A program made the position numbers and the translations under genes. A stretch of 64,000 nt of DNA, taken from NCBI GenBank assembly GCA_037355855.1, contig CM074759.1, positions 7,812,001 to 7,876,000 of the forward strand. The letters run 5' to 3'. Origin of the DNA: Pseudo-nitzschia pungens (Eukaryota > Bacillariophyta > Bacillariophyceae > Bacillariales > Bacillariaceae). Below the pieces are notes generated by a model, which was not told the origin of the DNA, searched no databases, and saw only the letters and a program-made list of their open reading frames with translations. Positions 30,348 to 40,374 of this stretch are shown here, piece by piece; within the stretch, counting starts at the first letter, position 1, and every line of letters starts with the position of its first letter.

Positions 30348-30860
30348 TGTCCGAAAACCGGTTCACGACCCTTTTTGAGAATTTTTTTGGGGGGTCACGA
30401 TGAATTCCTGGTTGCTTTTTTGTGTAGCTTGACCTGTAGCACCCTCGCGATTCCCTACCCCAATCACGACGTAGTTACTACCTCATGCTCTCAACTAGCA
30501 AAAAAAATCTACACCGACTCATTTTTTTTTAGACTCAAAGAATATTTTTTCAATCAGTGAATCAAATTAATCAATCCCTTTCTAAATTCTCATGCTATCG
30601 TCACCGCATTAATTTTTTTGGTCTCAGAATAAATTCCCCCCTTCCCCTATCTTTTTAATTTGATTTATTATTCCCAGCAACCGTACCATTATTACTTACT
30701 ATGACACTGTAGCAGAAATTCATTACAAAAATTTATTTCCCAGCATACCCGTCGCAAAATTCATCACAACAATTATTTCACATCATACATTGAATAAATT
30801 CCTCACAAAAATTATGGACTCCTCTTTGAAATTGTGACCCCCCTACTCCTCCCACATGGA
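30348..30860. mobile_element. Truncated copy of the CGTCCGAAAAC inverted-repeat family
   Basis: It starts GTCCGAAAACCGGTTCACGA and continues with GGGGGGTCACGATGAATTCC, CCCAATCACGAC, GTAGTTACTACCTCA and TGTAGCAGAAATTCATTAC. These match in order the reverse complement of 22260-22647. The other end is missing. Confidence 0.75.
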
Positions 30861-31064
30861 TCCATAATCACAGTGGGGGAGATTGGCAATCCTGTGACGG
30901 AGCCACAAGGATCGCAACCCTGCACAAAATAATTTACGAACCGTACTATGATGCGAAACACAAGCCTATCTTATGACAAATATGAATTATTTTATCGACC
31001 ACACAAATTTTTCTACAGCAATTTCTAAACAAAGGCCGATTTGATATTGCCAGCAATACCACCT
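30861..31064. other. Short spacer, nothing recognised
   Basis: AT-rich, no feature. Confidence 0.4.
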
Positions 31065-31800
31065 TCATCTGCATTCCCGTCGTCTGTCTTCATTTTCACC
31101 TAGTAAAGCCCTCAATTTTGGACTAATGTATTCTTCAACATATTCCACCTCTCCTTGCGCACCGGATGGACTGTTGCTGCTATTGTAGCTCTCAGCCTCC
31201 CAACAGAACCTCTCTCTCAGTTTTTCCTCACATTCTTTACTGGTCGTCGGATCCTTCCTCAGCTCTGCAACATCCCTGCACAACTTATTGAACACAGCTA
31301 GACCTTCGATCGACCAGTACCAGTTCATTTTCCCCTTCTTGCCTGCCAGTTTGTTGAGGGGGGCAAGGATGTGGGAGCGGCGCTTCCACATGTCTCGGTA
31401 GAAATTTACCATGCCAATGAACATCTTCAGTTGCTTGGTGTTCTTGGGGGCTTCCAGACACTTCATCGCCTCCAGCTTCTTTGGCTGGGGCTGAATGCCC
31501 TCTGTTGTTAACAGAAATCCCTGATATTCCACTTCTTTTTGCATGAAGAAGGATTTTCGAAGGTTGGCTCGGAAGCCAGCACCATCTAGTCTCTGTAAGA
31601 CCGTATCTATCTTGTTGAGGTGATCCTGTTCAGATTCCCCCTTGCATTGGATGATTTAGATGTCGTCAATGTAGACAAGGACATAATCCAGATCCCTCAG
31701 CAGATTCATCATAACTGACTGGAAGATATCGGGTGCACATGCAATCCCCATTGCTGCCAATCTCTTGTAGGCATATTTTCCCCATGATGTGCCAAAAATT
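31065..31800 (-). pseudogene. Gypsy reverse-transcriptase fragment, broken
   Basis: On the minus strand: MGIACAPDIFQSVMMNLL, V-L-V-Y-I-D-D-I then an in-frame TAA, then QGFLLTTEGIQPQPKKLEAM and FIGMVNFYRDMWKRRSHILA, which is RT palm to thumb of a Ty3/gypsy element. The stop directly after YIDDI (near 31658) and missing flanks show it is dead. It differs clearly from the intact gypsy element at 15-28 kb. Confidence 0.85.
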
Positions 31801-32480
31801 CATGTGTAAACTTCATTGAGTATTTGCAACAACAAGAGCACCTCTGAAGTCTATAGAACCACCATATACCTATGGAAAGAGGAGAGTGAGAGCTTTCTAA
31901 CAAGCCATTACTTGTTGCTATTGGATGCATACTTTAGAAGTTATGATTGATGCAAAAAAATGCGCATATCTGCAGTTTTAGAACCCCGACGCGACTAAAC
32001 AATAATAATGATGGTGCTTGTACTATTACTAAGTTAGTAATTTACTTCTTCCTAATCGTACCGCACCATACATGATACGTAAAAAATAATACTAAAACAT
32101 ACTTCTTGCAGAAGTAAGTTACCACCATGGTATTACTATGGACACTCGAGTGAGCACGTGTACTCACCCCTAAGTAAATCCAGAAAAATGAGACATTTGA
32201 AAATTCAAATATTTATTAGTTTCTGGAATTAATTTGGTATTTCCCGAAAATACTTTGGTAATTCAGTGAAATACTTTAGTATTTTTGAGCCCATTTCTAG
32301 CACCTTCAGAGTACCACACATTTTGGTACTCCCAGAAGAGCCAGAGAAACCCACCAACAGGGACCATGGTATATGCCAAAAATCAAGCCAAAACAAGTCA
32401 AATAGACCCATTGCTTGCCAGAGAGCATACCATGGTGAATATTGAGGCTGTAGATGCCAAAATCCCTGCAACATGAAGGT
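31801..32480. other. Intergenic, no gene recognised
   Basis: AT-rich; short frames only. Confidence 0.5.
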
Positions 32481-32574
32481 GACTTGTAGAACAGAAAAAG
32501 AGCTGTAGAGCATGTAGAATTTTGCTCGTAGAAAACTCGTAGAAATGGCCTTGTAGAACAGAAAAAAGAGCTTG

Positions 32575-32835
32575 TAGAGAATGAAACTCGTAGAAAAAGC
32601 ACTGGACACTCCTCGTGATGGGAATGCTGCTGTTTGTCCTCAGCTGCACCTCGGACAAACAGCAGCATCCCAGCACTTGGAGAACAGAAAAAAGAGCTTG
32701 TCGAGAATGAAACTTGTAGAAAAAGCACTGGACACTCTTTGTGCTGGGAATGCTGCTGTTTGTCCAAGGCGCGGACAAACAGCAGCATCCCAGCACTTGG
32801 AGAAAACATGTAGAAAAAGCACTGGACACTTGTAG
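32575..32835. repeat. Tandem pair of near-perfect hairpins
   Basis: Two tandem units about 125 bp apart contain GTAGAAAAAGCACTGGACAC, then an inverted repeat. Hairpin 1 (32617-32674): GGGAATGCTGCTGTTTGTCC pairs with GGACAAACAGCAGCATCCC across a loop of about 15 nt. Hairpin 2 (32741-32798): a 24-25 bp stem starting GTGCTGGGAATGCTGC with a 7-nt loop AAGGCGC and one bulged A. Confidence 0.88.
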
Positions 32836-33739
32836 TAGAAACTTGTAGAAAGAGCACTATGATCACCATCTGGCGTCACAATCAGAGCAAAAAGTTCGTT
32901 CTTCAAAAGAGACTCTGCGACTACCAACAGCAGCAGCAGCAGCAGCAGCATTTGAAGGACCATGATCTCCTTTGTATCGATAGTAGCGGTCATCACCAAA
33001 AGAGATGCGGTGCAGGCGGCGATCTTCTTCTGGGCGAGAGGACAAGTATTCTTGTGTAGGATAAGAGTCTCTAACAGAGAAAGAATGGCGGCGAGCCCCC
33101 CTTTCACCAACAGGGGGGTGATCTTGCTTGACAGGACAGTCTTCTTCATAGATCATAGGACGCTCGTAGTACTGATCGCGATCCTGGTAGTATCAATCAT
33201 TATCATAATGGAAATATCTAATTTAAACTCTCGACTTATCTAGCAACATTGCAGTGTATGCACTTGCTGGCATAAGCTCACAGAGCGCTGGCGCCACTAA
33301 AATGTATGGTATTAGTGGAGCGGGCAAGTTAAGATTGAAGATGTACTCTCGAGTGCCGCTGCACTCAGGGATGCATCTTCGGGTAGAAAACCCTGCCGGT
33401 GGCAGGGAAAGATGATGTCGGAAATCTTGAATATCCTGGTTCCTTGAGAACTTAAACGTAACAATCAACCACGAATGTCGATTACATCAGGCAGAGGGAA
33501 ACTTCTTGGGTCCTTGATTTAGAGTGCTTGTCGAGGTCAGGATGTTAGGTATATCGAATGGACTGAAAAATAGGAATAGAAGGATCTTGGAAGAGTATAA
33601 GGTGTAAGGTGCAGAGGTTGTAGAGTCAGGGTAGAAGCAGGTGATCTGAAGATGATCACAGCGATCTTGAACCGTGGGAGTAAGAGGACACGTGGAGCAG
33701 GAATCATGTTGTGCGACCGAAGCGTGGTGATGATGTCGG

Positions 33740-34250
33740 GAGTGGGGTGCTATTAGTGCCCAAGTAATAGCGCCCCATGTAGTAGAGTAATTGGGAAATA
33801 AATAAAAATTGGAATAAGAACTGTAAATCGGTTACTGGCATTCGGTAGGCACGGACAATACCCCTCAATATTGTATGAAGACTGATTAGGCGTACTGATA
33901 AACTTGAAGGAACAGATGAATGGGAAAAATGTATTGGTAGGTCGGAGTCTGAGAAGCAGGAAAGAGGCTATATCCTGGTCCGTAGGAGTACAGGAACGGT
34001 GCGAGCAGGAATCATGCGCAAACCAATGATGACGTGGTTGGATGATGATTGGATTGCTATTAGTGCCCATGTAATAGCGCTCCGGTAAGTTGGAAGTATA
34101 AATAAGAGTTGGGAATCTGAGAATGTCATGCGGAATTGGTAATGCGAAAACAATACCCCTAAATATTGGATGAAAACTGGTCGGGCGTGCTGATAAACTT
34201 GAAGGAACGGGAGAGAGTGTGCAGACTTAAGGCGGGAACTGGAGAACCGA
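33740..34250. repeat. 306-bp tandem duplication
   Basis: TGCTATTAGTGCCCAAGTAA at about 33747 recurs at about 34053 with one change. Both are followed by AATAGCGC, ACAATACCCCT.AATATTG.ATGA and GCTGATAAACTTGAAGGAAC-like blocks. Confidence 0.8.
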
Positions 34251-34724
34251 TTGATAATGTCCCCGGGTCCAGAGATATCTGAAAATGACTGGAAATAAAA
34301 GGAAAAATATCAAAAAGGACCAGGAAAAATATCAAAAGGACCAGAGGGCAGAAAGATCACATGTGGGTATGAAAGTTCAGAGATATGTTGGATGTTGTTG
34401 TCGAGTCGTCGGGAACGGTCCGATCGGGGACCATGGTTGGGGGTAGCTGGAGGAGGAGCCAACGAGGCTCCTGATGCTGATTGGTGCCGGTGATGCAGGG
34501 AACAGAAGCCAAAAAGGCAAGGCTAGCGCATGGTAAAGGGAACAGTGAAGGGTAACAACCTCTAGGGTTAAGGGAGGCACCGTGGGAGGACACCAAACTT
34601 GTAGCGGTCGCCGTGGCGGTGATGGATAGAACTGAGATCTGGATTGAATCGGATGGAACTGAAGCCCGAAATTGGCGGGGTAGTAGTGTCTGGAAAAGAC
34701 AGATGGTTGAATGAAGTAGGGGAT

Positions 34725-35235
34725 GGGAGCTGCAGCGAGAATACAAACAATCACTGAGCGGTGATCTGGGAGGCTCAGGTTCGGGCCTGAGCGGGAGCTG
34801 TGTTGTAGAGATTATAAATTAGCGCTCCAGGGACTGTCCGAGGAGTAGTAATGTAGGATTCAGTTAAACAGCGTGTGTTGTTGTCAGTAGGGTCAGTGTA
34901 GACGGAGAAACGTAGCAGGGACGGTGGTCGGCAGCGAGAATAAAAACAATCGCTGAACGGTGATTTGGAACCCTCGGGCATCGGCCCGGGCAGGATCGGT
35001 GTTGCAGAAACCGTAAACTAGCACTCCAGGGACTGTCCAAGGAGGCGTAGAGTAGGAGTCATTTAAACGGGGTGTGTTGTTGTCATAATGGTCAGTGGGG
35101 ACGGAAAAACGTAGCAGGGATTGTGGTCGGCAGCAAGAATAAAAAAACAATTGCTGAGCGGTGATTTGGGAAGCTGTTGCAGAGACGGTGAATTAGCGCT
35201 CCAGGGACTGTCCAAGGAGTTGTAGGGTAGTCAAT
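34725..35235. repeat. 175-199-bp tandem repeat, three copies
   Basis: CTCCAGGGACTGTCC recurs at about 34825, 35024 and 35199. Each is preceded by GCAGC.AGAAT.AAA.CAAT and followed by GTGTGTTGTTGTCA in the first two copies. Confidence 0.8.
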
Positions 35236-35422
35236 GAAACAGAGTATAGTGTGTTGGTGATAAAATCTGCCATGGTGAAATTGGTGTTTGGGGTTCTCGC
35301 CGTTAGGCGAGATTACTTAAATCGGTTTTCAAAAATCGCGCGGAGAAATTATGGTAGTATCAATCATTATCATTGTAGTATCCATCACGATCCTAGTAGT
35401 ATTGATTGCAATCATTGTAGTA

Positions 35423-35640
35423 TGATTGACTGCGAGAATCCTCAAATCGGCTGCGAGAATCCTCATATCAACTGCGAGAATCCTCATATTGACTGCGAGA
35501 ATCCTCATATTGACTGCGAGAATCCTCACATCGACTGCGAGAATCCTCAAATCGTCCGCAAGAATCCTATATCGACTGCAAAAATCCTCAAATCGACTGC
35601 GATCCTCAAATCGACCGTGATCCTCAAATCGACTGCTACG
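35423..35640 (-). repeat. 21-bp coding minisatellite
   Basis: Units of GACTGCGAGAATCCTCATAT plus one base, about nine copies, degrading at the 3' side. On the minus strand the in-frame reading is (R/Q)(F/Y)EDSRS, part of the recombinase tail. Confidence 0.85.
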
Positions 35641-37891
35641 ATCAATGCCATTTGTAGCATCAGCGAAGGGCATGGGGATAGGGGTTGTTTCAATAGGCTC
35701 AGCAATTGAAATTTTTGTTGGGAAAACAATGGGCGGAGTGGACTTTTCTGGTACCTCAAATCTCTGTGTCATCTTGCCCAAATCACCAGCAGCATTTTCC
35801 GAAGATTTTGACGGCAGAGAAAGTAGTCCCTGTTGAGCTACCGAGAGAGATGGGCGAGTCATCAAGACACAAGGAGGATATATTGTTGTCCAGAAAAAGA
35901 TTGAGAGGGCTTGAGGAAGCAGCCTTCTTCTCTGGCATCAAATCTTCCAAAATCTTTGATGGCGAGCCATGTTTTGCTTCAATAGCAGCGTCGATTGCGT
36001 CTTGATTTGGTTGCATGTAATTTACAGTGGTTGACAGATGCGCATGGCCCCCAAGACTTTGCACCACAGCTGGATTCACTGGGCATTTGCGACCTTGGAG
36101 ATACCCTTGTGACGTTTCCCGTGAGCAGTATAACGCTTGGGGTTCTTGTACTTGCTCCAGATGGCAATTTGTTTCAGAATAGGATTCACTCCGTGCCTGC
36201 CAATCACCTTGTTGGCAGATGGATGCAACTGATATTTGAGCCCCTGTTTCTTCCAGGCCTGAAAAGGATGCAAAAAGATGTGTTTGTTAGGGACAAAAAG
36301 AAAAACGAATACTCAAAACACAAAAAAATAGCACCGAACTTACCTCAATCTGCTTTTCTGTTGCTGGTTTGCGAAAGATTCGATTGACTCCCTGACAGTC
36401 ATCAGGACACATCTCCAGTAATTTGATGGTGGTTTGGTGCGTTGACATAGCATGCCGATTGTATGGACAAGGGAGAGTCCGCTTCTTTGTATTTTGGTCC
36501 TCTTGCACTGAATTCTTCAGTGATAGCGCATTCTGCTTCTGCCCCTTGTAGTTTGCCTTCAACCGAACGTACAGAATCCCTTTGAACTTGCCCTCCTGAA
36601 TGATGCCCATTTTGAAGTCTTCTTTTAGAAGCGACGTCGGTTCAAGGCAACCCCTCAAACAAAATTCAGTCATGAGGTTCTCCAAGGTGCACCACACAAA
36701 ATGTTCGATTTGTTGAATGGATCCAATGGATTGTTCAGATCCATAATCACCTTCCAGTGCTTCTTTCTCCATTCTGGATCAAAGGATGCCTTGTTGGGTC
36801 AAGTCCCATATAGAGCCTTGTGTTCAGTAACAATATCGAAGTTTCGCTTCCAGTATGCTTGGAATCCACCTTTGTGGTTGAAATCCTTCATACAGGAGAA
36901 CATGATTGTACTTTGTTTTTACGGTGTCTGGTTGGTACTGGGCTTCCGCCCAATGCTTTGGGTCCTTGGATATATTGACTTTGTGGTAGTCCTTCTTGTA
37001 CAGATTCAAAGAAAGGACAAGCATGCAACTGTTGACAACTGTCCTCTTCACTTTGCTGTTGGGGGCGCGACATTCAAGATAGAAACAGCGTCGCGATACA
37101 GAAGGACATTCTGAATCTGGCGCCATTTCTGCAAGACGCTTCAAATTTGGATGCGCAGAGACAGCATGAAAGAACTGAGCCTCAATGTTTCTCTTTTCCC
37201 TCTTGTGCGCCGGGGTAGTATTGAAGTCAAGATCCTTGATCTCTTCTGTCTCAGTACCCCAAGCAACTGGGTTCTCAGAAAGAGCCTTGAGGATACCTGA
37301 TAGGCAGAACTCTTCAGGGTCTGTGGGAGGAGGTAATGAGAGCTCTTTGACTTCAATACCATCTGGTGCATGTTCCAGAGGTTCACGACCTACTTCTTCG
37401 TCCATAGGACAAGGTTCACCATCAGTAGTAGATGAAGGGGACAGGGGTGGATCTTCACCAGCGGGCAAAGAAGTGGTGGTGGTCGTCATAGTAGTAGTGA
37501 CTGGAGCAGAAGAAGCAGCAACCGGACCAGCAGCAGCAGGAATTCTTGGAACAATGGCAGTCGTACTTGCAGAAGAATTGTTCTTGGTTTGACAAGAACG
37601 CTTCTTTCCCTTTCCAGTAGTGATCGGTGGCGAAGATGCAGGAGGAGGGTCCTTCTTCTTCTTTCTTTTGTAGGGATTCCTTACGCTGGTGGTTTTTGCA
37701 GAGCATTGTTGTGTTCTTGTTGTGGCTTTACTAGTAGTCCTTGCCAATGCAGACAAAGACCTTGTGCAAGAAGTATCCCAACCAGTGTCAGCAGCGACGG
37801 TAGAACTTCTTGTCCGGGAGGCTGCTGGAGCAGAGGACAAGCGCGTACAGCGCCCTGAGACAATGCGATCATTTTGGATAGACCTCACCAT

Positions 37892-39595
37892 GGTCACTGG
37901 GGTAGAACAAAATAAACGCGGTCATTTGATTAGCGAAGAAGCAAAAAAAGACGGCGCAAAGACAGAATCAACCACAAATCATAGAAAACAGTAGATCGCC
38001 AGCAAAACAAATGTCCCACAAACAACTTACAGAGTAGTAGTGGCTGATTAGATGCTTTCATAATAGGATCGAGGACCAGGAAGAAGGGTGTACTCCATGG
38101 TCGGTTTCGTTTTGCAATGTTATCAAAACTGAAATTATGATGAATTTCAGTATTGATGCAAAAAAATGGGAACTACATGCTTTTCCGTGTTAACTTCGTG
38201 TTAACTCCGTAGACGCTCTGTACAACTTGGTACACTACCCAGTAAAAATCTAAAACCCAAATTCAGTCGTCAGTTGCTTCTTTCTTTGCGGGCGCTGTAC
38301 AACTTGGCACAGTAAAACTCTAAAAACGGAATTCAGTCCCTTCGGTTGCTTCTCTCTTTGCGCTCTGGGTCGCATGATACAAATACAAAACACAGCAGGG
38401 CTAACTGGTTAAAGCACGGAGTTGTGTGCAAAAAGTCAATAGAAATACTCCCATGAAACTGCTTTGTATACTGTACATCTACAGAGTCCCATGTTAAAAA
38501 ACAGAAACAACAATACTTTAGTATTTCAGTCCAGATTTTTATGTACCCTGTACAGTGCAAGCGCTGTGATCAACGTTACAGCGCAACAGCGCTGCTGGTG
38601 TCCCCTGCAAAACACCCTGCAGCAGCAACAAACAGCAAGCTACGCTTGCTGGCAAGACTGCCCTCCATTGTGCTCCCCTCGTTTCCGTCGTAATACCTAA
38701 CTAATAACCCTCTCCTCCTTCCCTCCTCCTTGTAGTAACTGGACAGTTACTCCTCGGAGTCGGATTGGTTTGGCACGTGTCTCTCCCTAAGTATTGGAAA
38801 AAACTCGGCGCGCGCCTCGTCTTTTCCACCACTTAGGTCGGACACGTGCCAAACCAATACGGAGGATGGGTTATTACTTAAAGTACGAAGTAAGATCTTA
38901 CGAAGTAAGGTTAAGATTTACTTCGTTATCTTACTTCGTAAGACGAAGTGCCATTCTGATTGCCATTCATTGCCATTGATTTCCACACGGAATTTTCACG
39001 TTTTCGCGCGCAGCGCGACGTTTTCACGCCGGCGTAGCCGGCGTTTCTCACGGGAAAATTCCAGGTTTCATGGAACCAGTGAAAACGGGATTCACTAAAG
39101 AGAGATTCCCCTAGTTCCCACGAGGTGCATTTCAATTTTTCGATGAAAATCCTCTTCCTATGAACCCCTCGATTTTTCAAGCGAGGTCGCGATACTTAAG
39201 TAAAAATGTCAAAAAGTATCAGCGATTTTCAGTAATTAGGCACATACAATCTAAGTATTAAAATATAGGTGCACTAAGTAAAAACTTTGAATATAAGCAC
39301 CAAAAATAAGGTGCACACCGGAAAATGGTCACAAATTATGAAAAACAAACAGCTCGTCACGAAAAACAAAGCAACAAAGCGAAAAACAAAGCGCTTACAA
39401 AAACAAAGCGCCCAACTCTCATAAATCAGAATCAGATACCGTACGATTCGAAACAAAATCAAGAACGTAAAAGTACCTGTACGTTTGGTTGTATTTCTTT
39501 TCTCTGTATTTCTTTCCTCCATACTTTCTCTGTACTCTACTATATCGTGACTAACACGGCGCTCCTCCTCTATTTTTACTCATCAAACGCACCGA
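37892..39595. other. Intergenic, repeats but no gene
   Basis: It contains an imperfect tandem pair of about 80 bp at 38204-38365 (GTACAACTTGG.ACA...AATTCAGT), TACTTCGTA-type palindromes at 38880-38945 and short GC-rich inverted repeats at 39004-39043 (GCCGGCGTAGCCGGC). No domain-bearing frame. Confidence 0.55.
38751..38868. repeat. Fold-back inverted repeat with CACGTG in both arms
   Basis: ATTGGTTTGGCACGTGTC (from 38764) pairs perfectly with GACACGTGCCAAACCAAT (38841-38858). Pairing continues through CCTAAGT/ACTTAGG and GGAAAA/TTTTCC toward a GGCGCGCGCC centre. It could be a small MITE or a hairpin; I see no target duplication. Confidence 0.8.
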
Positions 39596-39715
39596 TCGAC
39601 AATCGAACGTTTGAACGTTAATCGACAATTGAATGTTAATCGACGATTGAATGTTAATCGACGATTGAACATTAATCGACGATCGAACGTTAATCGACGA
39701 CTTAATCGAACGTTG
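39596..39715. repeat. 18-bp direct repeats just upstream of the RusA-like gene
   Basis: Six units of AATCGACGATTGAACGTT with small changes, ending about 30 bp before the ATG at 39745. AACGTT at the unit borders is palindromic. It may be a regulatory or 5'-UTR repeat (inference). Confidence 0.85.
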
Positions 39716-39744
39716 TTGCTGTTTGCACAGACGTCAGCTGAACA

Positions 39745-40335
39745 ATGGCTCCTACCACACGATCCCAAGCAAATCCACCTCACTTTGATACCATGAAGTC
39801 AATGCCCTTCAAAAGAAATGCTGATGAACTTGCAATCACTGTTGCTGGTCGACCACAGTCAATCAAAAGAACGGGTGGTCGAAGCGGAAAGACCTACAGA
39901 TTCAATACACAGAAGAAGCTTCAGAAAGAATTTGTTGCTGCTATCTCCAAAGCACAAACGTTGCGTGGCTTCACCCCAAAATCCTTTGGAAGAAGCAATA
40001 TCAAAGTTACAGCCGAGTTTGTTTTTCCTCTCAAGAATGGCAATATCCAGAACGATGTTGACAACCTGGCAAAATTCCTCTTGGATTCTTTTCAACTGAA
40101 AGACAAGAATGGAGTCTCTCTCTGTAACAACGATCGGCAAGTTGTTAGGCTTGCTGTCTCAAAAATGTATGGAATCAACTGCGGTGAAGGCCTTACAATG
40201 TTTCGCATCAAGAAAACTACTGAGGAAGCACCCAAAAACTACCGTCTGTTCTGGTTGAACAATGACGATGATAATGACAGCAGTGTCAACTCTCAGGAGG
40301 TAATTGACTTGACGTTGGACAGCACTTCTTTGTAA
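39745..40335 (+). CDS. RusA-type Holliday-junction resolvase with C-terminal SIM-like motif
   Basis: 196 aa from the first ATG. RusA enzymes are small dimeric nucleases that cut Holliday junctions; in E. coli RusA, D70, D72, D91 and K76 are needed. Here the segment N-D-V-D-N-L-A-K gives D104, D106 and K110 with the same spacing, followed by N-N-D130-R-Q-V-V and the usual hydrophobic strand with a Lys (A-V-S-K). The N-terminal strand ITVAGRPQSIKRTGGR fits the RusA start. The C-terminal 25 residues are an added tail: an acidic run (N-D-D-D-N-D) and then E-V-I-D-L-T-L-D, a textbook SUMO-interaction motif at 186-190. This suggests nuclear recruitment through SUMO (inference). RusA is typical of phages and bacteria, so transfer from a virus or bacterium is likely. 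It lies among repeats with no linked integrase or capsid gene. No intron is seen; the short 5' UTR contains 18-bp repeats. Confidence 0.82.
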   Translation: MAPTTRSQANPPHFDTMKSMPFKRNADELAITVAGRPQSIKRTGGRSGKTYRFNTQKKLQKEFVAAISKAQTLRGFTPKSFGRSNIKVTAEFVFPLKNGNIQNDVDNLAKFLLDSFQLKDKNGVSLCNNDRQVVRLAVSKMYGINCGEGLTMFRIKKTTEEAPKNYRLFWLNNDDDNDSSVNSQEVIDLTLDSTSL

Positions 40336-40374
40336 AAGAATTAACTACTAGGTTGTTTTTTGTTTTTGTTGTCA

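Larger units (their letters stand above)
33207..35351. mobile_element. 2.1-kb insertion splitting the recombinase relic
   Basis: A 22-bp sequence beginning TGGTAGTATCAATCATT lies at 33185-33206 and again at 35352-35373. It is a target duplication or in-gene repeat coding Y-Y-x-D-N-D. Between the copies there is no recombinase-like sequence. I see no terminal inverted repeats, no poly-A and no coding domain. Two internal tandem repeats are listed separately. Confidence 0.55.
32863..37891 (-). pseudogene. Crypton-like tyrosine recombinase, broken and interrupted
   Basis: ATG at 37891 (MVRSIQNDRI). The first frame runs to about 36830 with Ser/Thr/Pro-rich low-complexity sequence, then a conserved YLECRAPNSKVKRTVVNSC...YKKDY region. 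The catalytic part follows in other frames: DFNHKGGFQAYWKRNFDIV, then F-C-L-R-G-C-L-E-P (catalytic Arg, about 36660), an intron (GTAAGT at about 36352, acceptor near 36264), then Y-T-A-H-G-K-R-H-K-G and S-L-G-G-H-A-H-L-S-T-T-V-N-Y (H...Y end). The R...HxxR...H...Y order is that of tyrosine recombinases, as used by Cryptons and DIRS-type elements. Defects: a frame change near 36880, a TGA after ALYGT, a frame change near 36085 and another near 35850. The tail (35400-35640) codes a heptad F/Y-E-D-S-R-S-Q. It resumes after a 2.2-kb insertion with Y-Y-Q-D-R-D-Q-Y-Y and ends at about 32863. Confidence 0.72.

Noticed and set aside
36887..37897. A stand-alone Ser/Thr/Pro-rich protein gene on the minus strand.
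   Set aside because: Its C-terminal part continues, in other frames, into the tyrosine-recombinase core, so it is the N-terminus of the Crypton-like relic.
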